From positions 496,001 to 560,000 of the forward strand of contig MU270023.1 of assembly GCA_021432635.1 (NCBI GenBank): a stretch of DNA of 64,000 nt. Direction: 5' to 3'. Position 1 is the first letter of the stretch, and each line of letters opens with the position of its first letter. Source of the DNA: Thozetella sp. PMI_491 (Eukaryota; Ascomycota; Sordariomycetes; Chaetosphaeriales; Chaetosphaeriaceae). Made by a program: the position numbers and the translations under genes. Of this stretch, positions 23,620-32,891 are shown in pieces. The notes beneath the pieces were generated by a model. The model had not been told where the DNA came from. It ran no database searches and was given only the letters and a program-made list of their open reading frames with translations.

Positions 23620-25031
23620 ATGGCTGTCTCCGTCCCCGATAGCATCCGCCTCATCGACCTGTTTGGGTTCCCTGAGTATGACAACTTGGGCGAGCCGAAG
23701 CCGTTTACCAACGAGCCAGGCACCCTGATAGGGTTTACCACGAGCTTCCTGGTACGCTAATATCGTGGAGATTGCCGCTAGAAGCCTGGATTGCTGACGT
23801 GGGCGCGCTAGGCGTTATCATGGATCTTCGTCTGTCTCCGACTCTACGTCAGGCTGAGAGTCGTGCGCATGCCCGGCCTCGATGATCTGTTCGTTGTGTT
23901 GTATCTTGTGAGTATCTCCAGCAGGTGGTTAGAGGCTAAACTGCTGACCACCAATGCGTGTGTACAGCTCTTCACATCTATCGCATCAATTGTGTTCATG
24001 ATCTGTAAGCCCGCCTTCCGAAGAGCCGCTCTGGTACATAGTAATGGGAACTTGAACGCTGATGCAACTCCGCGCAGCCATCAATTTTGGCACCGGCCAG
24101 CACTTCCTGCTCCTAAATTTCGGACAGGTTAGGACATACCTAAAGCTGTTCTACATCCTCAACATCAACCTCAACCTTGCAGCGACCTTCATCAAGCTCA
24201 GCCTGCTCTACCAGTTCCTCCGTGTCTTCGACAAAGGGACGCTGGCATACCGTGCGAGCCTCATCGGCATCGTGCTGGTGACTCTCTGGGGTGTTGCGTT
24301 TGTGCTGCTTTCTCTTTTCCCATGCGCCAACATTCCCGATGCGTGGAATGTTCTTGCAAGGGATGCGAAATGCTGGGGCTATGCCTCCCAGAATGCAGAC
24401 TTGTTCACAGCGACGCTGGTCTCGCACAACCTGATCAATACCATCTTCGACATCTACATCACCCTCATCCCATTCCAGCTCTACTTCCAGCCCGACGTGT
24501 CCCTACGGACCCGGCTAGGCTTGATGATCTTGCTCTTGATGGGCGCTACGTAAGACCTCCCCATAACCTGCCTCTGTCGTCCACATTCCGGCTAACACCT
24601 TTATGCACAGAGTCGTTACTCTGTCCGTTTGGCGCGTGCACGACACAATCTACTACAAATCGGGCTGGTACCCCACGCACGACCCGACATGGTACGGGCC
24701 GATGAGCATTCTGCTCATGGTGCTCGAGATCAACGTGGCCTCCATCTGCGCCTCAGTGCCCATCTTCTGGCCGATACTCCGGCCCATCATTGGCGCCATT
24801 TTCGTCACTCGGGAGTTCAGCGTTCAGACTGAGGTCCGCGACAGTGAAGCACTCAGCATCTCGTCGCGGCAGCGTACGGGCAGCGAGGCCGAGCTCAACG
24901 CACACTACAAGGACTCGTATGTGATGGACCTCGTCGACCCGTTTGGCGCCAACAAAGATATGGGCTTTGTCAGGAACGAGGTAGAGGGCGACAGCCGCAG
25001 AAAGAAACAACGTCGATGGCGTTGGGTTTGA
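23620..25031 (+). CDS. Pth11-like seven-helix membrane protein (fungal rhodopsin-domain family), second copy type
   Basis: Five exons: 23620-23751, 23812-23907, 23968-24004, 24078-24549, 24611-25031, giving 385 residues with all phases consistent. The first three exons are short (132, 96 and 37 nt). The model restores the family core: WIFVCLRLYVRLRVVRMPGLDDLFVVLY, the conserved second-helix and GLDD loop. Downstream come LKLFYILNINLNLAATFIKLSLLYQFLRVF, a Cys-containing loop (CWGY), IYITLIPFQLYFQPDVSLRTRLGL, and a C-terminal cytoplasmic tail ending in a basic RRKKQRRWRW cluster. It differs clearly from the other family member in this window (11089-12376), so the two are not a recent duplication. 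The ligand is unknown. Confidence 0.86.
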
Positions 25032-25756
25032 GGCTGAAACTTAGGAGGGACATTTGCGGCTTACAAAAGGCGTTTCACAGTATATTGCTTGTATAGTACG
25101 GATTATATCATGGGCGGAATATTCCCTGTATTGTAATTCCGGGGCATGAACGAAGCATGTGCGCCGATGCGGCATGCACGGACAGGGTGTAACAGCGGCG
25201 ACTAGAGAAATGGACTGACTACCGGTAGGGTTACCGATGCTTGTACGTTAGCAGAAGCAAGATGAATTTCGATCCGAGGCTTGATGCCTTTCTTACAGTC
25301 AGACCACTCACTCTCGAGACCAGCCAAGGCATTATGCGTAGTTTAGGGGCAATGGGTAAGGGTTCGCTGCCGACAAGCATGGTGAGGGGGGGAACAGACA
25401 TGCAGTATTGCCAGGGATGATAGCCCTATCTTTATTGGACATCGCAAAGGTCTGGCCAATGGCACGAAGAATGGCGAGAAGGTGCTCCATAAGCGGGCAG
25501 AGATACACGGTTTGGATGATTGGACCTGCAGGAAACCGTCAAAGCGAGTTTATCCGGAGAGCCAGGCCATGTGTTCTTGCGGGTGGCACATGTGGCACAG
25601 ATAAAGTACCTTACCCAGGATCGGGGTAGTTTCCAATGCATTGCAGTTCTCTGTCAGGGAAACAGCTGCGCCGTCGGACAATTACAAAAATACAGCGGCG
25701 TGGAACGTTTGAATGGCAAGGTCTATTTAACTCGCAAGAGTATTGGTATATGCAGT
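25032..25756. other. Convergent 3' spacer
   Basis: Between the 3' ends of the Pth11-like gene and the ferroxidase gene. It should contain both 3' untranslated regions; no gene is seen. Confidence 0.5.
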
Positions 25757-27806
25757 CTATTCATCGTCTTCCTCCTGGCAGATCAATGGCTGGCTCTCCA
25801 TGTTGGTCTCCTTTGCGCCGGCGTCGATCGACCCATACCTAGTCAAATAATCAGTACTTTATTGAGACATAAAATGGTCGCAGATGGGCCAAGGGCCGCA
25901 TAGGGGGAGTAGACATACCATGCTATAATCAGCATTCCCAGGATGGCAGCAACTGTGCTAAAGAACAACGCGATGTACCCCTTCGCAGTGAACCCTTCCG
26001 GGAGTGGCGAAGGAGGCAGATTCTCGCCCGTGAGATCAAATACGTTGCGTGTGTTTCCTGCCGCGTTGCCTGCGACCGGCACCCCAGCCGCATGGCAGAC
26101 CTTGAGGTGGCCCTTGGGGATCTTCTGGGCCTGGAGCTCGGTGGGCGCCTCGATGAAGGTGGCGATCAAGCCCTGGTCCATGTGCCACTCAATGTGGCAG
26201 TGGAACAGCCAGACGCCAGGGTTGTCTGCGCGGAAGCGGATAACGAAATTCCCATTCCCCTCGACGAACACCGTATCCCGACGCATCGGGATGCGGGGAA
26301 AGACGACGTCATAGGCGTCCTCGTCGTACAGTCCGCCATCCTCGTCGGAGCGGTAGACAACTTGGAAGTTGTGGCCGTGGAGGTGGAAAGGGTGCTTTCC
26401 GTCGTCAAGGTTATTCAGCACAATCTCAACCACGTCGTTGTGCTTGAGAACGTGGGCAGAGGTGCTGGAGCCGTAGACACGGGGATAGGTGGCATTCGGT
26501 CCGCCTACGGTTAAGGCCGAATAGAGCGAGGGAACCTTGGGGCCGACGTAAGTCTTGTCATTAAAGAAGGCACTAGAAGGGACAGATGGTTAGACTTGGA
26601 ATCGTGGCGGCGTGCGCTACCTATGGGAATGGAGGGGAGAAGGTAGAGGATGTCTCACTAATTCGCCCCGTCGCCGAGGTTGTCCATCTTCACCTCTAGG
26701 GTAAGAGAGTGATCCACGTGCTCGAGAAGCTCCTGGCGGTCGAACGGCACCAAGTCGAAGTCGTCGAACCACTCGGGGTCCTCGAGGCCGGCCGGATCAG
26801 GCAAGGGTTTCTGCTCGTCGTACACTAGCCACCCCGTGACATTGGGGTTCAGACCCTCCGGGATTTCATCGAAAAGCTCCTGGTCCATGGCGGCCACGAT
26901 GGCGAAGTTCTGCGCGGTGTCGCCCCGGGTCGTAAGCAGGACACTGTACCGCTGGGCCGGGGCGATGTATAGCCCGTCCGCCTTGGCCTCTTTAGTCCAC
27001 ACGCCATCGACCTCGACAATGCGCATCTGATGGTCCTGGAACCAGACGTAGTGAGAGGCGAAGCCGCCCACGTTGGCCATGCGCACTAGGTACGTTTTCC
27101 CCGGCTCAACTTTGACTTGGAGATTCTGGGTGTCGTTCATCAGGGCCGCTTGGGGGACGGGCTCTGCCCCTGTCGGGTTCTCCACGTTGATGAACTTGTC
27201 AACCAAGGTGGCAGTCTGCTCGTGGTACCAGTCAGAGAGGGTGATGACGAGCTCCTCGTCGTATTTGCCCTCGTGCGGACCCGCGGGGTCATGCACGACG
27301 ACGGGGCCTCGAAGCCCATCTAGATACTGTCCATCGTTGTGGGCATGGTACCAGTAGGTCCCCGGTTGGTCAAACTGCGGCCCGTCCCGTGAGTCTCTTT
27401 GCGCAAGTTATGCCGGCGGGGAGGGGTCAGTGTAAAGACCCAAACAACGCACCTTGATGTCGTAAGTGAAGGACTCCCCAGGAGGTACGGCACACTGTGT
27501 CACCCCGACGGCACCGTCCATGTAGTTTGTGCCGTTCTGGAAGAAGCCATGGAAATGCAGGCTGGTACTCGCGTTGCCGAGCGCGTTGTGCAGGTTGAGC
27601 TTGAGGCGGTCCCCGACGGTGGCCGTGATCAGAGGGAGCGGCCACTGGCCGTTGATGCCGATGGTGGGCCGCTCGAAGGCGCCATCGGGATTCGCAAGGA
27701 CCCAGCCGACGGTGAAGTCGCGGGTGATGGTCTTGGCCCAGGCGCCGGGCGAGCAGAGGAGAAGTGGGCAGAGTGTAGCCAGCAAGCCGCCGCGCGAGAC
27801 GGTCAT
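25757..27806 (-). CDS. fet3: Fet3-type multicopper ferroxidase
   Basis: Four exons: 27453-27806, 26659-27374, 25919-26572, 25757-25838, giving 601 residues, close to yeast Fet3. It has a signal peptide (to about residue 23), three cupredoxin domains, and all four copper motifs: [26 protein letters not shown] and [14 protein letters not shown] single C-terminal transmembrane helix ([18 protein letters not shown]) is followed by a short acidic cytoplasmic tail ending EEDDE; a membrane-anchored tail is the Fet3 signature, unlike secreted laccases. The terminal 82-nt exon was found from the splice phase across the TGG codon. It oxidises Fe(II) to Fe(III) at the plasma membrane and hands it to the permease encoded divergently at 28605-29888. 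Confidence 0.93.
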
Positions 27807-28024
27807 GGTGACCGTGGAATGCGGCGAGGCAGCGAGCTTGTCGCAATTAACTTCGGGCCGGCAGATGTGCTACTCAGCACGAGCATAATGTACGCAAAAT
27901 GCAGTGCCGTGGGCGGAGAGCGTGTCGATTTCAGGCGCGCCAAAGTCTGCGAATGGCTTTCCCGTTTCGGGCCGGAAGCGAAACCCTAGGGCGGTCCGAT
28001 GATGCATCGGCCACGCACTAGTTT

Positions 28025-28034
28025 TTATCAGATC
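28025..28034 (-). promoter_or_regulatory. Iron-responsive GATA factor site (ATCWGATAA)
   Basis: The plus strand reads TTATCAGATC, i.e. GATCTGATAA on the minus strand. This is a full match to the (G/A)ATCWGATAA element bound by the iron-sensing GATA repressors SreA, SRE and Urbs1. It lies about 220 bases upstream of the ferroxidase start. Confidence 0.7.
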
Positions 28035-28312
28035 ATCTGATTTCTTTTTGACGCATGTACCTGCGCGACTAGCGCGGGTTATTCTCTAACGCGTAGTCCA
28101 GTCTATCTGCTATCTATATGCGTTCAGTATCGGTTTTGAGTATATAATAAATTTTTAGTCCGTCTATTGTCTGAATTATATTGATTTATACTGTTTAATA
28201 TCTCAAAAAATCTCGCGGTCTCCCACTTCTGCTGCCAAAATTCGCCTTCTTCATTAGTGCAAGACCCTGCCGGACGCGTCAAGTACACGGACGCCACTTA
28301 GGCTGAGACGAT

Positions 28313-28322
28313 TTATCTGATC
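28313..28322 (-). promoter_or_regulatory. Iron-responsive GATA factor site (ATCWGATAA), second copy
   Basis: The plus strand reads TTATCTGATC, i.e. GATCAGATAA on the minus strand, again a full consensus match. It lies about 285 bases upstream of the permease start. Two full-length sites within 300 bases are unlikely by chance. Confidence 0.7.
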
Positions 28323-28604
28323 CAAGCGCCCCCTAGTCATGGATTCTCCACCGAATGCCAACCGGTTTCAACCGATATCGGGATTTTTCTTGAACTTCCT
28401 TTTTGCTTCTTCTCATGAAGAAATGCAACCGCTGCGCCGGCCGCCGCGCAGAGACTCCTCCGAGACAGCAACTCACCCGGGACAAGAGCTTGTGAGAGAC
28501 GGACGCGCATCGCCGCAAGCGCTCCGCTGACGCGAATTCCGGGTCGCATTCCACGCCGAGGCTTTTTCTGGCATCAAAAGGACACACGTGACTGCACACG
28601 AACC

Positions 28605-29888
28605 ATGGCGTCCCTATTCTTGCTTCCCGGTATGGACAGGCCCTCTACAGAGCGCCGCCTGCCGTCGGGCTGTAACTGACAGAACTAGTCTTCTTCATCA
28701 CCTTCCGCGAGGCCCTCGAGACGGCCATCATCGTCTCGGTGCTGCTCGCGCTCATAGGCACCACCGCGCAGGATGACGCCGCCATCCAGAGGACGATGGC
28801 CCGGCAGGTCTGGCTCGGCACTGCCTTTGGGTCCTTGGCTGTCATCGTCCTCGGCCTCGTCGTCATGACGAGCCTCTACAGCCTCGAAATCGACGACCTG
28901 TCCGGCGCGGAGGACATCTGGGAGGGTGTTCTTGCCCTGCTGGCCTCGGTCATTATCACCATCATGGGCGCCGTCCTGCTCCGCGTCTCTAAGATGCAAG
29001 ACAAATGGCGCGCTAAGCTTGCGAAGGCCCTCAACCCGGGTGAGAGCCGGGGCGGCTCGCTCTTGACCCGATTCAAGTATCTGGGCGAGAAGTATGCCCT
29101 CTTCGTACTGCCGTTCATCACGATTCTCCGGGAGGGGTTCGAGGCTGTCGTCTTCATCGCGGGGGTGGCGCTGGGCACGACGCCCTGGGCCATCCCGCTG
29201 CCTGCTATTACTGGTTTCGCGACCGGTGCTTTGGTCGGATACCTCATCTACAAGTGAGTATCACTGCCGGTTTTTCCTCTAGCCCCTGGCGCCAACTAAC
29301 TTGCTATGTAAGGGGCTCGCACGTTGCCCCGATTCAATACTTCTTGATAGCGTCTACTTGCTTCCTGTACTTGGTTGGGGCAGGGCTGTTCTCTAAGGGA
29401 GTCTGGCACCTGGAAGCCTACAAGGTACGTGCGGCCACTCAACTTTAGCCGCTCCAGATCCACCCTTGCGATTCCCGTACTGACCATCGTACAGTGGAAC
29501 ATGGTTGTTGGCGGAGACGCGGCGGAACTCGGCGTTGGGGCTGGCTCATATGATATTCGAACAGCTGTATGGCATGTGAACGTAAGTGACCTCATGATCG
29601 AGGCCGAGACTTGGGGGACATCAGGAGCTTACAATCCCTTAGTGCTGTAGTCCGTATTACAATGGCGGTGGGTTCTGGGGCGTTTTCAATTCGCTCTTGG
29701 GGTGGCAGAACACGGCCACGATCGGCTCCGTCATCTCGTACAATTTGTACTGGGTTGCCGTCTCGGTCGGCTTCGTTGTCATGATCGGCAAGGAGAAGGG
29801 CTACAAGCTGTTTGGCCAGAAACCAGTGGACTCCTTGGACTTGGACGATGGGCCTCGACAGCCCCTTCTTGCGAATCCTCCGAACTAG
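28605..29888 (+). CDS. ftr1: Ftr1-type high-affinity iron permease
   Basis: Five exons: 28605-28629, 28689-29253, 29313-29424, 29495-29581, 29643-29888, giving 344 residues. The first exon is only 25 nt; splicing gives [19 protein letters not shown], aligned with the start of fungal Ftr1. Two REx(x)E iron-translocation motifs are present: REALE at residues 15-19 and REGFE at about 156-160. The [11 protein letters not shown] loop, [18 protein letters not shown], and [19 protein letters not shown] segments are all family-typical. Seven membrane helices are expected. The protein carries Fe(III) into the cell after oxidation by the partner ferroxidase. The short C-terminal tail (about 30 residues) lacks a long regulatory extension. 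Confidence 0.93.
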
Positions 29889-30248
29889 AACACACACTGC
29901 TTCCTTTTTGGATATCCTCTGGAGTCTACAGCAAATGGGGTGGCCCAAGCATATATTTGGCAACACTCGACAAGGTATATAATAAAACGAACCACCCGGC
30001 ATTTTTATTAACAGGTTCTTGGGATCGCATATAGTAGGAGCTCTGGTCTACACATCAAATGTATTGTCAAATACCCGGGAGTACACCAACTATATAGGGT
30101 ACTTCCACACATCTATATTGGCTAATAGAGCCGAAAGATCGACGACGCTTGAAGGTCAGTTCAACCGGAGTCATATGAGAGGAAACTGTCTGGCAGTTGT
30201 GTCTATAACATGAATGAGAGCCATTAGACCAAAACCTGTGCTTTCATC
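29889..30248. other. Convergent 3' spacer
   Basis: Short interval between the permease and the aldo-keto reductase 3' ends. Nothing beyond untranslated sequence is seen. Confidence 0.5.
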
Positions 30249-31350
30249 TCATTCCTCCGGGGTCTCCTTGTAGGAATATTCCAAAGTGATCCATGGCAAG
30301 CGATCTCCTAATACCTGAGCAGCTAGTTTGTGGATTTCTTTCTCCTCCTCGCTGAGCGTAACATCCAAGCTACCAAGATTCTCCTCGAGGCGGTGCGCTT
30401 TGCTCGTCCCGGGAATCGGAAAGAAGTCGTCGCCCTGGGCTAGACTCCAAGCTAGCGCCACCTGAGCGGCCGTCACACCCTTGGCCTCTGCCACCTTGAC
30501 GATCTTGTCGACGAGGGCGAGGTTGGTGTCCAGGTTCTCGGACTGGAACCACGGTACAAAGCCTCGGAAAGAGCTTGGTACGACGATTTCCTCCTTGGTG
30601 CGGTATTTCCCAGTCAGCATGCCCTTTCCCAGCGGGGCGTATGTGACGATCGCCACCCCGAGCTCGCGGGCTGTCTGGAGGAGGTTGAATTTGGGGCTCT
30701 CGATCTCGACCAGGAACGGGCTGTACTCGACCTGGATGCAGGTGATGGGATGCACGGCATGCGCACGACGCAGCGTGGAGGCGGTGCAATCGCTCAATCC
30801 AATGTATTTGAACTTTCCCTGGTTCTTGAGCTCGACCATGGCCCGCATCGTCGCCTCAATAGGCGACTTGCCGTCGATCCGATGAACGTAGTATAAGTCC
30901 ACGGACGGAAGACCTAGGCGCTGAAGAGACTGCGCCAGGCTCTTCCGGCAATTCTCGGGCGACGAGTCGATGGGTTTCGCATTGCCCATGGTAGAACCGA
31001 ACTTGGTGGCTAGGAAGATGTCCTGGCGCTTGTCCGGGTTGGCAGCGAACCACTTGCCGAGCAAGTCCTCGCTGTCGCCGTAAATGTCGGCTATTCGTGA
31101 GAGGCCGGACTTAGCAATTCAATTCCTCCATCGGGTCTAAGGGTTATATCGAGGAATGAGGGTTTGGGAACCTACCTGAATCCCAGAATATCTCACCCAT
31201 CTCATAGGCCTTGTCGAGGAACGCAAGTCTTTCTTCATCCGAGGGGACCAGTCCATAGCCGACGCTGAGTCCCATGAGGCCTAAACCTACCCGGGGGACT
31301 TGTGGGCCATCCTTTCCCAGCGCACGAGTAGGAAGCTTGGTAAGCGCCAT
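30249..31350 (-). CDS. Aldo-keto reductase (YakC/AKR13-like)
   Basis: Two exons: 31176-31350 and 30249-31090, giving 338 residues, the usual AKR length. The intron interrupts the active-site helix, and splicing rebuilds WDSADIYGDSE, which supplies the catalytic Asp and Tyr. Lys is in FLATKFGS and His in YYVHRID, completing the tetrad. Later motifs include IGLSDCTASTLRRAH, QVEYSPF, YAPLGKGMLTGKY and the NADPH-binding FFPIPGTSKAHRLEENL. The protein reduces aldehydes or ketones with NADPH. The subfamily resembles bacterial YakC and fungal pyridoxal-reductase-like enzymes, but the substrate cannot be assigned. It is a cytosolic single-domain barrel with no targeting signal. Confidence 0.9.
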
Positions 31351-31804
31351 GGTATATGTACTCGCTGCACAAGAAACGTCGAAGCGGGTGAAATTGAGGT
31401 TGATGCCGATACTGCGGTGTAGAGCCGTGTCGGTGCCGCAGCTGCGCCCCCCAATTCCAGCTTTTATACTAACACCGGACTAAGTCCGTAGCTGCGTCAT
31501 CGCTTGATGGTCTAGGTTACTGCATGCCTAAATTAGTTAGGGCAGGTTTCCCAGAGTCCAATAAGGCATGAGTAGGCATAGACCAGCCGTGGGCAACAAC
31601 AAAAACGGGACATAGTTTCATCGGCTATAATATAGGCAGTACCGCCGCTTCACTAAGTATGAGTATCAATAGCATCTGACTCTCCTAGTTGCAATGACTG
31701 AGATAAGGCGATTAAGACTTAAATTGAGAGTCCTTTACCCTCCACCCAGGGCGGTCTAGAGCTGCCACAGAAGAACAGGTGTCCACCTCATCAATGTGAG
31801 CATC
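31351..31804. other. Spacer
   Basis: Contains the aldo-keto reductase promoter and the 3' region of the small gene on the same strand. No other feature is seen. Confidence 0.5.
31461..31468 (-). promoter_or_regulatory. TATA box of the aldo-keto reductase gene
   Basis: TATAAAAG on the minus strand, about 115 bases upstream of the start codon, a typical fungal spacing. Confidence 0.5.
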
Positions 31805-32150
31805 TTAGTACAGCTCTTTGGCTACGTCAAATTGACTGCCGATGCCAGTCAAGTCCACCGCAGGATTGTAACCAGGCCGCGTCACAGTACTGCTTCCCTG
31901 AACACCTTGTACAATGGAAACTGCCTCCACGTCATCGTGTTCATGTACGCCTAGGTCTGTCCCGGCAATACCAGCAACACTGGACTTGTTGCCTCGCAGC
32001 TGGCCCTGCGCCGGGCTACTAAAAATGCTTTGGTTAAGGGTCAGTACTTAATAATGGTGCCCCGGTTCTTACATACCGGTTGCTCCGTTCATCTAGCATT
32101 CGCTGAAAAGTAGCACTCTTTGTGCTCGAGCTATAAGGTGGAAGGCCCAT
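31805..32150 (-). CDS. Small two-exon hypothetical protein, 95 residues
   Basis: Assembled from splice signals; both exons are too short to stand out as ORFs. Exon 1 (32077-32150, 74 nt) begins with ATG and encodes MGLPPYSSSTKSATFQRMLD. Exon 2 (31805-32018) reads from the acceptor TTTTTAG to a TAA. The 58-nt intron has a GTATGT donor and a perfect TACTGAC branch site, and phase 2 is kept. The product is hydrophilic, Gly/Ser/Val-rich, with VHEHDDVEAVSIVQGVQG and a conserved-looking C-terminus GIGSQFDVAKELY. It has no signal peptide or membrane helix. I do not recognise a family. A TATA-like box sits about 170 bases upstream. An additional 5' exon cannot be excluded. Confidence 0.6.
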
Positions 32151-32891
32151 TACAATGGCGGTGAGACTAGAAATAAATCAAGGGCAAGATTGTAGTATGA
32201 AGGAGCACAGAATGACGGAGTGATTACAAGGCGGCCGTGTATATTTGGTTCTTAGTTCAACTCATAAACTCGAGCTCAGCATAGGTGCTATGAACCAGAA
32301 CCCAGTGTTCTTTCTCATTATATACAGACTGACGACCCGTTGACTCGAGGCTCCTGGCTTTTTGGAAATAACAAGGGCGACAATTTTGTGCGCACTTGTT
32401 GCCTTCAAGAGAATTTATGAGAGGAAGACCGCACAAGTGTGAGCCTTAAAATCGATGGCAGATCGTGTCCATATGAAATGAAATAGGCAGCATTCTCTGC
32501 GGCGATTGCATTTGGGGTGCACATATGGGCGAGCATTGGAGAGATAGCCGGGTAATTTCTCTACTCAGATCTACCCTATATTTTTGTTAGCCCCGTAACT
32601 TGCTGGTGCCTTTGGTCGTCGGCACATAGCACTTAAAACAGTTTAGCGCGCACTTATGTGCACGACCGTCACCAGGCTTCAACCACCGTCCGTCGTGTCT
32701 TCCTCGCAATTCCTATCGCCAGGCTTCAGTCATCGATTGTTCTACCTCGCTCTGAGTTTCTCTACCAGATCTCAACTATTTCCAAACTTACTGATTGGTG
32801 CCGAGAAGCTCATGTATCTTGCTGTTGTTATATTTCTTCTAAACTGGCAAAACAGAACCCATCAATATATTTCTAGCTGCGCAAGGAGATT
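32151..32891. other. Divergent promoter spacer
   Basis: Separates the small minus-strand gene from the plus-strand regulator. Frames at 32656-32919 are short and overlap each other. I take them as leader sequence. Confidence 0.45.
32317..32324 (-). promoter_or_regulatory. TATA-like box of the small hypothetical gene
   Basis: TATATAAT on the minus strand about 170 bases before the proposed start. It supports transcription starting here rather than from a more distant exon. Confidence 0.35.

Larger units (their letters stand above)
27807..28604. promoter_or_regulatory. Shared divergent promoter of ferroxidase and iron permease
   Basis: The 798 bases separate the two start codons of the iron-uptake pair. 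An A/T-rich core (about 28120-28210) is flanked by two exact ATCWGATAA sites, listed separately, one nearer each gene. This layout fits co-regulation of both genes from one region. Confidence 0.7.
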
